From CAZAQK01 sp046344715 (GTDB lineage: Bacteria > Pseudomonadota > Alphaproteobacteria > Rickettsiales > SXRF01): a DNA stretch of 64,000 nt. Below are positions 42,801 to 51,767 of the stretch, piece by piece. The stretch lies in the NCBI GenBank assembly GCA_046344715.1, contig JBKDKX010000019.1, positions 1-64,000 of the forward strand. The letters run 5' to 3'. The position numbers and the translations under genes are program-made. Below the pieces are notes generated by a model. That model was not told the DNA's origin. It did not search any database and saw only the letters and a program-made list of their open reading frames with translations. Numbering within the stretch: position 1 is the stretch's first letter; every line of letters starts with the position of its first letter.

Positions 42801-44633
42801 ATGGCCGACCGCGTATTACTAAGCCTTGAAGATGTATGCCTTAATTTCGGTGGAAAGCCTCTATTTGAGGGGCTTAGCATGCATATCAGTGAGGGCGATA
42901 AGATATGTCTGGTAGGTAAAAACGGTGCCGGAAAAACCAGCCTGATGCGGTTGATTACGGGAGAGTTAGAGCTGGATGCAGGCAGAAGGTTTCGTTTGCC
43001 GGGCGTAAATGTAGGCTATTTAGCGCAAACGGTCGAGCATATTGCCAGCGACAGCGTGCACCAGTTTGTGATGTCCGGCCTGAAAGAGGAAGACCAGACG
43101 GAAGCGCGCCACCACCTGGCGGATAAGGTGATTGAACCGCTGGATTTAAAGTCAGAAGCGCTTATGGGAACATTATCGGGCGGGCAATTGCGGCGTGCTG
43201 CCCTTGCGCGTTCGCGGGTCTCAGAGCCAGATGTGCTGCTGCTTGATGAGCCAACCAACCATCTCGACCTTGCGGCCATTGAATGGCTGGAACAGTATTT
43301 AAATTCCTATCGTGGCGCGCTGGTATGTGTGAGCCACGATCGTGCATTCCTCACCAATATTTCACGCAAGGTATTCTGGATAGATAAGGGCATGATTCGT
43401 ATATGTCCTGAAGGCTACCGTAATTTTGATGCATGGGCAGAACAAATTATTGAGCAGGAAGCGCGTGAACTCCAGAATATGCAAAAGAAGCTCGCCGCCG
43501 AGGTAGACTGGACACAAGGAGGCGTGAGCGGAAGGCGCAAACGCAACCAGCGGCGACTGGGCGAGCTATACCGCCTGCGTGAGAAACTGAAGGCTGACAA
43601 AGCCGCCTATAACCAACGTATGCGCGTGATTGACGTAGAATCCTTGCCCCCGGCGCAGGCGTCTAAAATCATTGTGGAATTCAAACATGTCGATAAATCA
43701 TTTGCGCGCGATGATCAGCCCATTTCTATCCTGAAGGATTTTAATCTGCGTATCCTGCGCGGCGACCGCATCGGGATTTTAGGGAAAAACGGCTCGGGAA
43801 AATCCACCTTTATCAAATTACTTGTGGGTGAAATCCAACCCGATGCAGGCCGCATATTCCGTGGCAAAACTATCGACATCGCCTATTTCGATCAGAACCG
43901 CGTACAGCTTAATCCCAATAAAACATTATGGGATACACTCTGCCCGGAAGGCGGTGACTATGTGTTTTTAGGTAATGACCGAGAACGCCTGCAACATGTG
44001 TGTGGTTATCTCAAAGATTTCCTGTTTGATCCAAGAAGTGCACGTGACCGCGTCAGCACACTTTCTGGCGGCCAGCAAAACCGCTTGATGCTGGCGAAAT
44101 TGCTTACCAATCCAGGCAACGTACTTATCCTCGATGAACCAACCAATGATCTGGATATGGATACGCTGGATATGCTGCAGGAGTTGCTTGCGGAATATAA
44201 GGGCACGCTGCTGGTGGTAAGCCATGACCGTGATTTCTTGGACCGCACCGTCACTGAAGTGTTGGCATTTGAAGGCAATGCCATAGTAGAAGGCTATATG
44301 GGTGGCTATAGCGATTACCACGCGGCAACAAAAAAAATGCAGCAAGCGGTAAAAAAATCATCGCAGAAAAAAACTGCGCCTTCCCTTGCTTCCGTACAAG
44401 AGCCTGCAATCAAAATGTCCGGCAAGCAAAAACATGAGCTGGAAAAGCTGCCCGCTAAAATAGCAGCACTTGAAGCAGAGATTGCACAACTTAAGGAAAC
44501 CCTTCTGGATGTTGACTTATACACCAGCAATCCAGACGCTTTTGATAAAGCAACACGCCGGTTTGCGTTAGCACAGCAGGAGTTGGAAGAAGCCGAATTA
44601 CGCTGGCTTGAACTGGAAGAAATGCGCCAATGA
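42801..44633 (+). CDS. uup: ABC-F ATPase, Uup type
   Basis: A 610-aa soluble protein with two ABC domains: Walker A GKNGAGKTSLMRL and GKNGSGKSTFIKL, signatures LSGGQLRRAALARS and LSGGQQNRLMLAK, Walker B LLLDEPTNHLDL and LILDEPTNDLDM. It lacks membrane domains, and the C-terminal coiled coil (KHELEKLPAKIAALEAEIAQ onward) is characteristic of Uup. ABC-F proteins act on the ribosome; Uup also affects transposon excision. I use ATG 42801 rather than the open frame upstream because MADRVLLSLEDV matches the family start. Overlaps the flavoprotein gene by 4 bp. Confidence 0.88.
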   Translation: MADRVLLSLEDVCLNFGGKPLFEGLSMHISEGDKICLVGKNGAGKTSLMRLITGELELDAGRRFRLPGVNVGYLAQTVEHIASDSVHQFVMSGLKEEDQTEARHHLADKVIEPLDLKSEALMGTLSGGQLRRAALARSRVSEPDVLLLDEPTNHLDLAAIEWLEQYLNSYRGALVCVSHDRAFLTNISRKVFWIDKGMIRICPEGYRNFDAWAEQIIEQEARELQNMQKKLAAEVDWTQGGVSGRRKRNQRRLGELYRLREKLKADKAAYNQRMRVIDVESLPPAQASKIIVEFKHVDKSFARDDQPISILKDFNLRILRGDRIGILGKNGSGKSTFIKLLVGEIQPDAGRIFRGKTIDIAYFDQNRVQLNPNKTLWDTLCPEGGDYVFLGNDRERLQHVCGYLKDFLFDPRSARDRVSTLSGGQQNRLMLAKLLTNPGNVLILDEPTNDLDMDTLDMLQELLAEYKGTLLVVSHDRDFLDRTVTEVLAFEGNAIVEGYMGGYSDYHAATKKMQQAVKKSSQKKTAPSLASVQEPAIKMSGKQKHELEKLPAKIAALEAEIAQLKETLLDVDLYTSNPDAFDKATRRFALAQQELEEAELRWLELEEMRQ

Positions 44634-45847
44634 AGCAAAGCAAAACCATAGCGATTATCGGGGGCGGCCCTTGCGGATTGATGGCGGCAGAAATTCTCGC
44701 CGGCAGTGGGCATAGTGTCACGATATATGATCGCATGCCAAGCCCGGGCCGTAAATTGCTGATGGCAGGCAGAGGTGGGCTTAACCTCACCCATAGCGAA
44801 CCACTTGAAACATTCATCAGCCGCTATGGAGCAGCGGCTGACTGGCTTGCACCGTGTATTCATGCCTTTCCGCCACAGGCACTGCGCTCATGGTGTGAGT
44901 CATTGGGGGAGGAAACGTTTGTTGGCAGTAGTGGCCGGGTTTTTCCGCGCAGCATGAAAGCAGCACCACTACTTCGCGCATGGCTTGCACGATTGGATAA
45001 ATTAGGTGTGCGCTATGCTGGAAAACATTATTGGCAGGGATTTGAAGGCAATGCATTGCGCTTTACCGATGCCCAGCAACACACCATTTTGGTGACGCCA
45101 GATGCAACATTGCTTGCAATGGGCGGCGCATCATGGCCGCGTTTGGGATCAGACGGCGGATGGGTAAACATACTTTTAGAATGTGGAATAACTGTTTCGC
45201 CGTTGCGTCCAAGCAATTGCGGGTTTGTGGTGCCATGGTCGGATTATTTCGCCACGCGGTTTGCAGGGTTTCCGTTAAAGCCTGTAAGGCTCATCCATAA
45301 CAATATGTCCCAGCAGGGTGAAATAATGATCACTGCGCAAGGAATGGAAGGTGGGGCAATGTATGCACTATCTGCGCATTTGCGTGAAGCCATTGCCGCG
45401 CATGGATCAGCATCAATACAGCTGGATCTGCGGCCTGATATGTCCGTGGAAGCATTGGCAAAGAAGCTGGATATCACACGCGGCAATAAATCATTCAGCA
45501 CGTATCTGCGTAAGGCCGGATTATCCCCGCTTATTGTTGCGCTGTTGCGCGAAGTAACACCGCCCGAGATATTGGCAAACATGTCAACCGAAGCATTAGC
45601 GGCACGACTCAAAACCCTGCCTGTTACACTCACAGCAACTGCAAGCATAGCACGCGCCATTTCCACTGCGGGCGGGATTTCACGAAACAATCTAAGTGCG
45701 GATTTTATGCTCAATGCAAAGCCCGGCGTCTTTGCTGCCGGTGAAATGCTGGATTGGGAAGCGCCTACCGGCGGTTATCTTTTGCAGGGTTGCTTCAGTA
45801 CGGCTGTGGCGGCGGCTGGCGGGATACTGAAATACTATTCTCACTAG
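44630..45847 (+). CDS. TIGR03862/BaiN-like flavoprotein
   Basis: A 405-aa NAD(P)/FAD-dependent oxidoreductase: FAD-binding IAIIGGGPCGLMAAEILAGSG, the GRKLLMAGRGGLNLTHSEP motif of the HI0933/BaiN group, LLAMGGASWPRLGSDG and the terminal GEMLDWEAPTGGYLLQGCF. It fits the TIGR03862 branch, which lacks a defined reaction. Coupled to uup by a 4-bp overlap. Confidence 0.85.
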   Translation: MKQSKTIAIIGGGPCGLMAAEILAGSGHSVTIYDRMPSPGRKLLMAGRGGLNLTHSEPLETFISRYGAAADWLAPCIHAFPPQALRSWCESLGEETFVGSSGRVFPRSMKAAPLLRAWLARLDKLGVRYAGKHYWQGFEGNALRFTDAQQHTILVTPDATLLAMGGASWPRLGSDGGWVNILLECGITVSPLRPSNCGFVVPWSDYFATRFAGFPLKPVRLIHNNMSQQGEIMITAQGMEGGAMYALSAHLREAIAAHGSASIQLDLRPDMSVEALAKKLDITRGNKSFSTYLRKAGLSPLIVALLREVTPPEILANMSTEALAARLKTLPVTLTATASIARAISTAGGISRNNLSADFMLNAKPGVFAAGEMLDWEAPTGGYLLQGCFSTAVAAAGGILKYYSH

Positions 45848-45880
45848 CCAGCAACCTTGGAAATGCAGGGCGGAACTCTT

Positions 45881-46000
45881 TGTTATACCTTGCAAAAACC
45901 CTTCGATGCGCTGGTGCATTTGCCTGATAATGATAAATGGCGTGACGTGATGGACACGCTGTGAACCGACCATTATCAAAAAGTCATCGCACTGTCATCA
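45881..46000. repeat. Dispersed repeat copy 2, with a possible coding remnant
   Basis: 45938-46000 is the second copy of the 42644 repeat. The frame reading into it on the plus strand (from about 45881) gives YTLQKPFDALVHLP, continuing DNDKWRDVMDTL and a TGA stop. That looks like the tail of a lost gene rather than random sequence; copy 1 translates similarly (QWRVVLDTL). Both may derive from the 3' end of one mobile gene. Confidence 0.45.
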
Positions 46001-46016
46001 TTAGCTGAAACCATAA

Positions 46017-46922
46017 TTATGCAATTCCGTGTGGATCCTGTGTATATGCATTAACGCTATATTGTGCTTTCAGGCGGCGCAGATAGGCATGTAGCATTTC
46101 TGAGCCAAGACCATGTAACATTAGGCGGTGCCCTGCTGCCAAGGTAGAAAATGGCACCAGAGGATGTTTGTTGTTAACTAGCCCAAGATATTCGGTTGAA
46201 CCTACAATACGGGCTACATATAGGGCGATGGTTTCATCCAGTTGCAATGAGTTACTGGCTCGCCAGAAATCATGATCGGATAAGAAAAGCCCATACAGAG
46301 GGGTGTAGAACTCGATGGCGGTATGAATATCAATGAACTGGTGCCAGCGTCGCGGTGGTGTCTCCCATCTCAGCGGCTCATCCGAGATGGATTGAAAGTT
46401 CAGCGTTTCCTGTTGGGTAAGGTAGCCGTCGCTTTCTTTAAGTGAGGCATTGAGCTGGATGATAAAATTAAAAATATTCAGGTCATGTATCAGGAAAGTA
46501 TCATTCAAGAGGTCTTCTAGCTTCTGCGGACGCAGTGGGTTGGGCTTAATTTTACTTCCCGGTACATTGTCAGCAATAAATGCTAGGATTTCTGACCCTA
46601 TGTTGAAATGTCGCAAGATAAGGTAGTTGGCTTCCGGCATCACAAAATGCTTAAGCCCCCAGTAAATAGTGCGGTGCAATACGGCAGAAGAGGCTAGTTT
46701 TTTTGGTAATACCAAACGGAGCAGTTGTACCAGCACAATGGAAAGGCGCGCTAATGGCCGGATGATGGGAAGCAACACACGGCGCGAAAAGGAATCCTGA
46801 CAACGTAGTAATGCCGCCTTCGCGCTATTATCCATGGGAATACTATTATCCAGATACATGGCAAGCCAGGGGTTTGGGTCTCGCTCGTCGTAATTCTCCA
46901 TGGTAAAAGGCTGTGGCCGCAT
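46017..46922 (-). CDS. Unrecognised protein in the ketosynthase/diiron operon
   Basis: A 301-aa protein from ATG 46922 (a TTG at 46946 is the alternative and would overlap the previous gene). It has a moderately hydrophobic region (LARLSIVLVQLLRLVLP), two histidine-containing segments (LIHDLNIFNFIIQLN; WHQFIDIHTAIEFY) and a final HGLGSEMLHAYL. The spread of His, Asp and Glu in helices would fit a metal-binding all-helical fold, but I do not recognise the family. It is the third gene of a tight operon with the ketosynthase and the haem-oxygenase-fold enzyme, which suggests a role in the same pathway. Confidence 0.6.
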   Translation of the reverse strand: MRPQPFTMENYDERDPNPWLAMYLDNSIPMDNSAKAALLRCQDSFSRRVLLPIIRPLARLSIVLVQLLRLVLPKKLASSAVLHRTIYWGLKHFVMPEANYLILRHFNIGSEILAFIADNVPGSKIKPNPLRPQKLEDLLNDTFLIHDLNIFNFIIQLNASLKESDGYLTQQETLNFQSISDEPLRWETPPRRWHQFIDIHTAIEFYTPLYGLFLSDHDFWRASNSLQLDETIALYVARIVGSTEYLGLVNNKHPLVPFSTLAAGHRLMLHGLGSEMLHAYLRRLKAQYSVNAYTQDPHGIA

Positions 46923-46923
46923 A

Positions 46924-47622
46924 TCAGTAATACCCGATTTCCTCAAGTTGCAGTAGGTAGAGCCGAGCAGTGACTTTCGCTGTCTTAACGATAGTCGCTA
47001 CCAGTTCTGCGGTAAGAATGCCTGATTCCAGCACCTCTTCAAATTCTTCCATGTGCGACTCATCATTTTTGCCGTGATATATCAGAAAACTCACCGCTTC
47101 ATCAGGAAGCTTAAGTTGTTGCCTGATCGCTTCGCCCCATGCTTTTGCTTTCTTCTGCCCCAGTCCTTCGATAATGAACATAGCACCCAGCAGGTCAAAC
47201 GGGTTAGGCTGCGAAGCCCGGTGGAACATCCATGCGGAAAGGGCTTCTGAACCTATATTTTTTTGCCCATTGGTAATGTCCTCACGGCTGCCGCCGGTTG
47301 CCACATAATTATCTTCAAGCATACGGAAATCACGATGTTCAGTTACAGCATGCTTTAGAAAGCGTGAGCGCAGCGGCTCATATTCCGCAGTAATGCTGGA
47401 CGCTGCCCGTGCAATCCAGCGTGAACCTTCTACCACCTGCTGGCGATGGTTGCGCAAAAACAACTGGTAATCTTCCAGCCGCAGCTTGCCGCGGTTAATC
47501 TTCTCGATCAGCGGGACATTATTAAGCCGAGAATCAAAATCCACCCATATCATCATAAGCTGGCGTAGCAGTGGTTGTGATAATGCTTCTGGTTGTTGCT
47601 GTGCTGCTTCCATAAAAATCAT
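46924..47622 (-). CDS. Haem-oxygenase-fold iron-containing oxidase/oxygenase (TenA/HDO-like)
   Basis: A 232-aa all-helical protein, ATG 47622 overlapping the ketosynthase stop by ATGA. Candidate metal ligands sit in three helices: E95/H96 (HAVTEHRDF), E152 (MFIIEGLGQKKAKAW) and D187/H190 (GKNDESHMEEFEEVL). This is the layout of iron-containing redox proteins of the haem-oxygenase-like diiron oxidase superfamily (for example UndA, SznF, CADD). Such enzymes cut C-C bonds of fatty acids or oxidise amino acids. With a KAS III partner, a fatty-acyl-derived product is plausible. Confidence 0.75.
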   Translation of the reverse strand: MIFMEAAQQQPEALSQPLLRQLMMIWVDFDSRLNNVPLIEKINRGKLRLEDYQLFLRNHRQQVVEGSRWIARAASSITAEYEPLRSRFLKHAVTEHRDFRMLEDNYVATGGSREDITNGQKNIGSEALSAWMFHRASQPNPFDLLGAMFIIEGLGQKKAKAWGEAIRQQLKLPDEAVSFLIYHGKNDESHMEEFEEVLESGILTAELVATIVKTAKVTARLYLLQLEEIGYY

Positions 47623-48749
47623 ACCACTGTAAGTAACATGTGTGAAACAATAGACCGGCCACTTTCCGGCACTGCACAAAGAAGCTTCTGGCCGAGCTTG
47701 AGATCGCCACTATACATTAGTTCTTCCAGCATAATAAATAAGGAAGCAGAGCCTGTATTGCCCTTGGTATATAAATTAGTGTACCAGCGCTCCGGCGGGA
47801 TAAGGCAGCCTGCACGGTCAGCTAGTTCGATAATTTCCTCCCGTAGCGAATGAGCCGAATAATGACATAGAAACCAGTCTATCTCAGGTATCACTATTTT
47901 GCCTTGCTGAACCAGTGAGAAAAAATGCCCGACCCAGACCGGTAGCATTTCTTTCAGCAAATTAAAATCCTGACGCAGTATGATCCCCCCGTTTTTACTG
48001 GCATCATGCGGGCTTCCATAATGGCTCCATGGTGTATTCATATCCAGATGGTCGCCGTGCGACAGGCCAGCGGTCATACAGCTTTTAAACCTGTCAGCGT
48101 AAGAACACAGATCAATCCATTCAATGCGTAGTGATGGTTGGTGTGTATTAGGGCGCGGTTCTACCAGCACGCAGCCCGCCCCATCGGAAAGCGTCCAACG
48201 CAAAAACTCGGCTTCCATGCCTAAGCCATCTTTATTAGCCGTGTCGGGGGTGTTTTCATAAAAACCGGGACGGAAGTAGCGGCTGGCAAATTCGCTGGCT
48301 GTTACGGCGGCAAGTTTTTTTTCGCCCACCTTTACCTGTAAATAAGCACTTTTTAGAGCCATCATGCTGCTAGAACAGACACTTTGAAAATTGGCTATTT
48401 CAAGCGGGGGCAATTTCAATTCGCCATGCACATGGCTGGCAAGACCCGGCACCAGAATATCACCTAGCGTTGAGGCACAGGCCAGATAATCAATGTCGTA
48501 CAAAGAACTCTCCGATGCTTTTATAGCACTGGCGGCTGCTTCTGCCGCCATTTTAGAACTGTTGGAATAAGGTATACCTTGTTTATCGAGTGCATAATGC
48601 CGCTGTCTGATACGGTTCTGTCTCAACACAAACGCACCGCGTTTAGAGGGCTTGCCGTGTATCAGCCCAATATAGGATTCCATTTCCTTATTGTCGATTG
48701 GTGGCCCCGGTAGATAAGTGCCTGCGGAAGTAATGTAAGCTTGCTGCAT
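47619..48749 (-). CDS. 3-oxoacyl-ACP synthase III-like ketosynthase
   Basis: A 376-aa thiolase-fold enzyme. The nucleophile is C125 in FQSVCSSSMMALKSAYL; the His and Asn of the triad are in FLCHYSAHSLR and TKGNTGSASLFIML. It starts YITSAGTYLPGPPI. It is longer and more divergent than housekeeping FabH and resembles KAS III-like enzymes of secondary metabolism. First gene of the operon with the diiron-type enzyme and an unknown protein; no acyl carrier protein is adjacent. Confidence 0.8.
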   Translation of the reverse strand: MQQAYITSAGTYLPGPPIDNKEMESYIGLIHGKPSKRGAFVLRQNRIRQRHYALDKQGIPYSNSSKMAAEAAASAIKASESSLYDIDYLACASTLGDILVPGLASHVHGELKLPPLEIANFQSVCSSSMMALKSAYLQVKVGEKKLAAVTASEFASRYFRPGFYENTPDTANKDGLGMEAEFLRWTLSDGAGCVLVEPRPNTHQPSLRIEWIDLCSYADRFKSCMTAGLSHGDHLDMNTPWSHYGSPHDASKNGGIILRQDFNLLKEMLPVWVGHFFSLVQQGKIVIPEIDWFLCHYSAHSLREEIIELADRAGCLIPPERWYTNLYTKGNTGSASLFIMLEELMYSGDLKLGQKLLCAVPESGRSIVSHMLLTVV

Positions 48750-48832
48750 AGTTCACTGTATATAATGCTCAGTGATGAGGTTAGCTACAAATTTTTCATA
48801 GATATATCGCCAAGCTGTTGATTTTCATGGCG

Positions 48833-48908
48833 TGGCGTGCCCGGCAGGAATCGAACCTGCGACCCACAGCTTAGAAGGCTGTTGCTCTATCCCCTGAGCT
48901 ACGGGCAC
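48833..48908 (-). tRNA. tRNA-Arg (TCT)
   Basis: Reading the minus strand: acceptor stem GTGCCCG paired with CGGGCAC, D-arm AGCTCAGGGGATAGAGC, anticodon stem-loop CAGCCTTCTAAGCTG (anticodon TCT), T-arm GCAGGTTCGAATCCTGC, discriminator G and an encoded CCA (48833-48835). Confidence 0.96.
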
Positions 48909-48919
48909 ATATCAGTTAC

Positions 48920-48997
48920 CAGTTGACAGTTGGCAGTGGCCAGTTATCAGTATGCGCTGTCTTACACTGGCAACTGTCTGCTGACAACTGTCAACTG
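48920..48997. repeat. Inverted repeat between the two tRNA genes
   Basis: 48920-48936 (cagttgacagttggcag) and 48981-48997 are inverted copies with one mismatch; the 44 bp between contain shorter nested copies of the same tggcagt/actggca words. No ORF. It is a third repeat type, unrelated to the TGTCA elements. Confidence 0.65.
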
Positions 48998-49000
48998 TAG

Positions 49001-49073
<73 letters not shown>

Positions 49074-49077
<4 letters not shown>

Positions 49078-49114
49078 CTGATATAAGGGCATTTTTTGCC
49101 CTTATATCAGTGGT
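49074..49114. terminator. 17-bp perfect hairpin starting in the tRNA-Val CCA end
   Basis: Arms 49074-49090 and 49098-49114 are exact inverted copies (accactgatataagggc); the loop is attttttg-like (49091-49097). The left arm includes the last four bases of tRNA-Val, so in the primary transcript the 3' end of the tRNA can pair with the right arm. It may act as terminator or processing signal. Confidence 0.7.
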
Positions 49115-49230
49115 AAGTGAATGGACGAGAACCCCTGGGTTCGACAATTCCGCAGCAGCGGAATTGGACGGCGAAGCCGCCCGCAGGGCGAGGGTCAGTA
49201 GACCCGAGTCAATCCTCTACCGCCCACTAC
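49115..49230. repeat. Chain of small hairpins ending in a copy of the tRNA-Val 3' end
   Basis: Successive short palindromes: gaaccc/gggttc (49129-49142), aattccgc/gcggaatt (49146-49165), a ggcg-rich stem around 49169-49180, and gggtc/gaccc (49192-49205). At 49213-49227 tcctctaccgcccac repeats the tRNA-Val 3' end (49061-49075) exactly. No ORF. It looks like a tRNA-derived or tRNA-targeted element, or a highly structured RNA. Confidence 0.6.
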
Positions 49231-49242
49231 TCTTGAAATGCC

Positions 49243-49758
49243 TTATGCGGCAGTTTTTTGGTCTCTTGTTGCCACTGCCTGCTCTAACGCCAGCAGCTTC
49301 TGCTTTACATTCAGGCCACCGCCGAAGCCAGTGAGTGTGCCGTTAGCGCCAATTACTCGGTGGCAGGGGACAATGATGGAAATGGGATTGCGGCCATTGG
49401 CCATGCCCACGGCGCGTGCCTTGTTTGCATCACCCATGCCTTTTGCCTGCTGCCCGTAAGAAATGGTTTTTCCATAGGGGATTTTTTGCAGCTCGCGCCA
49501 TGCTTTTATCTGGAACACGGTGCCCTGCATATCGAGCGGCACATCAAACGCAGTACGCTTGCCCGCGAAATATTCCGCCAGTTGCTTTTCTGCTTTGCAT
49601 AACACGGGATGCTCAGGCGATGCTTCCACGCCTGCCAGAAATTTGGCATAGGTTTGTTTGCCGGATGCGAATTCGATGACGCACAGGCCACGGTCTGATG
49701 CAGCAAGTAGAAGTTTACCAACCGGTGAATCAATGGTTTTTACATAGATAGGTTTCAT
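49243..49758 (-). CDS. ogt: Methylated-DNA--protein-cysteine methyltransferase
   Basis: Suicide repair of O6-methylguanine (171 aa). The acceptor motif IVPCHRVIGANGTLTGFGGG is intact, preceded by IPYGKTISYGQQAKGMG and the arginine-finger region AVGMANGRNP. N-terminal RNase H-like domain present. Single-gene length, so Ogt-type rather than Ada. Confidence 0.95.
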   Translation of the reverse strand: MKPIYVKTIDSPVGKLLLAASDRGLCVIEFASGKQTYAKFLAGVEASPEHPVLCKAEKQLAEYFAGKRTAFDVPLDMQGTVFQIKAWRELQKIPYGKTISYGQQAKGMGDANKARAVGMANGRNPISIIVPCHRVIGANGTLTGFGGGLNVKQKLLALEQAVATRDQKTAA

Positions 49759-49784
49759 GGCCGCCTCCTGTGTTGCCTCGCAGT

Positions 49785-51632
49785 CTACAGTTTTGCGATG
49801 GCGGCTTCAAGTGCTGTTTCTGCCGCTTGCAGCTGCTTTTGCAGTTCAGCATGGGTTACGTTTAGGTCTTTGAGCTGTTTGAGGTCATTCTTTTCACAGG
49901 CAATGGCGATTTCATTTTCGATAGCGTCTTTGCGCTGCGTAATTTCTGCCATTTTCTTTTCAAGTTTTGCCGCTTCTTTTTCGGCCTGTGTCAATTTAGG
50001 TTTTTCTGCTGGCTCAGGGGCTGATTTTGCGGATCGTGCGTTTTTCTTTTCGTTCTCACGCTCTTTTTTGCGCTGCTGCACCACCAGCTTTTTATATGCT
50101 TCCAAATCATCATCATACGGTTTGCAGCTGCCATCGGCCACAATCCACAGCCTGTCTGCCACGCATTCCACCAAATGCGGATCATGGCTAACAATGATGA
50201 CGGCGCCTGTGTATTCGTTGAGTGCACGCGTCAATGCTTCACGCGCATCAATATCCAGATGGTTGGTGGGTTCATCGAGCAGCATAATGTGTGGTGCATC
50301 ATGGCTCATCAGGCAAAAAAGCAAGCGAGCTTTTTCACCGCCGGAAAGATCCCCGATTTTGGTATCCGCCTTGAATTTATCAAAGCCGAATTTGCTGAGT
50401 GCCGCGCGGATTTTTGCTTCCGGAGAACCTTTCATCTCGCGATACATAATTTCATAAGGTGTTTGCAGGACGTCTAGCTCATCAGTCTGGAATTGGGCAA
50501 AATAGCCCACGCGCAGCTTGCCGGATTTATGGATTTCACCTGAAAGTTGTGGCAGGCGGCCTGAAATCAGTTTCATCAGGGTGGATTTACCGTTGCCGTT
50601 TGCGCCAAGCAGCGCAATGCGGTCATCGGCATCAATACGCAGGTTCAGTTTTTTGAGTACTGGTTTTGCGGTATCGTAACCGGCATCCACGCTCTCCAGA
50701 ACAATCATGGGAGATTTTTCTTCATCCGGTTCTGGGAAGGTAAATGCGGTCACGCGGTCGGCCATTACTGCATCCACGATATCCATTTTCTCAATCATTT
50801 TCAGGCGACTTTGTGCCTGCCTTGCCTTGGCTGCGCTGGCGCGGAAGCGATCCACAAACTTCATCATATGGGCTTTTTGCGCCATCTGTTTTTCGTGCAG
50901 GGCTTGTTGTCCCATCATCTGTTCGGCGCGTTTGCGCTCGAAGTTGTCGTAATTTCCTGTGTATAAATTGAGCTTCTGGTTTTCCAGATGTGCAATATGG
51001 CTCACGGTTTTGTTGAGGATATCCCTGTCATGGCTGATGATAACCAGCGTATGTTTGTAGTTAATCAGGAAATTCTCCAGCCATATCATGGCTTCAAAAT
51101 CCAGATGGTTGGTGGGTTCATCGAGTAGTAGCAGGTTAGGCTCACGGAAGAGGGCGGCCGCAAGAGCAACGCGGGCGCGCCAGCCACCGGAAAAGGAGGA
51201 AATCGGACTATTCTGCGCGTGTTCATTAAATCCAAGTCCGGCAAGAATGGTAGCGGCGCGGGAAGGGGCGTCGTATGCGCCTATTTCCTCAAGGCGGGTA
51301 TAAATGTAGCCAATGCGGTCGGGATCTTCGGTGGTTTCTGCTTCGGCCAGCAGGTCTGCACGCTCGGTATCAGCAGCGAGAACAATATCAATCAGTGTGG
51401 TATCATCATCCGGCAGGTCTTGACGCACCATGCCCATGCTGGCGCCTTTGATGAGGGTGATGTCACCGCTATCGGCCGCCAGCTCACCGGAAATCAGCTT
51501 AAACAATGTAGATTTACCCGTGCCGTTTGGCCCAACCAGCCCAACGCGGTGGCCAGCAGGAATAGAAAGTGATGCTTTATCCAGCAGCACTCTTCCGGCG
51601 ATACGATACGTTAAATCCTGAATAAACAGCAT
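49785..51632 (-). CDS. ABC-F ATPase, YheS-like
   Basis: A 615-aa soluble twin-ATPase: Walker A GPNGTGKSTLFKL and GANGNGKSTLMKL, signatures FSGGWRARVALAAALF and LSGGEKARLLFCL, Walker B LLLDEPTNHLDFEA and MLLDEPTNHLDIDA. FSGGW in the first signature and the Lys/Glu-rich C-terminal coiled coil fit the YheS/ABCF2 group, a ribosome-associated factor. A second ABC-F protein (Uup type) lies at 42801. It follows the convergent end of ogt by 26 bp on the same strand. Confidence 0.88.
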   Translation of the reverse strand: MLFIQDLTYRIAGRVLLDKASLSIPAGHRVGLVGPNGTGKSTLFKLISGELAADSGDITLIKGASMGMVRQDLPDDDTTLIDIVLAADTERADLLAEAETTEDPDRIGYIYTRLEEIGAYDAPSRAATILAGLGFNEHAQNSPISSFSGGWRARVALAAALFREPNLLLLDEPTNHLDFEAMIWLENFLINYKHTLVIISHDRDILNKTVSHIAHLENQKLNLYTGNYDNFERKRAEQMMGQQALHEKQMAQKAHMMKFVDRFRASAAKARQAQSRLKMIEKMDIVDAVMADRVTAFTFPEPDEEKSPMIVLESVDAGYDTAKPVLKKLNLRIDADDRIALLGANGNGKSTLMKLISGRLPQLSGEIHKSGKLRVGYFAQFQTDELDVLQTPYEIMYREMKGSPEAKIRAALSKFGFDKFKADTKIGDLSGGEKARLLFCLMSHDAPHIMLLDEPTNHLDIDAREALTRALNEYTGAVIIVSHDPHLVECVADRLWIVADGSCKPYDDDLEAYKKLVVQQRKKERENEKKNARSAKSAPEPAEKPKLTQAEKEAAKLEKKMAEITQRKDAIENEIAIACEKNDLKQLKDLNVTHAELQKQLQAAETALEAAIAKL

Positions 51633-51767
51633 GTTTTTCCCATATTAAAGAGCGCGCAACCTAATGGGTTACAGGCCTCGCGTCAATTCTGTTGATGGGC
51701 TGATTTAATCAATCCTTAAGGTTAATGAATTATTCTATATACTTTCATACGTTAGCTAGGTACCTCG

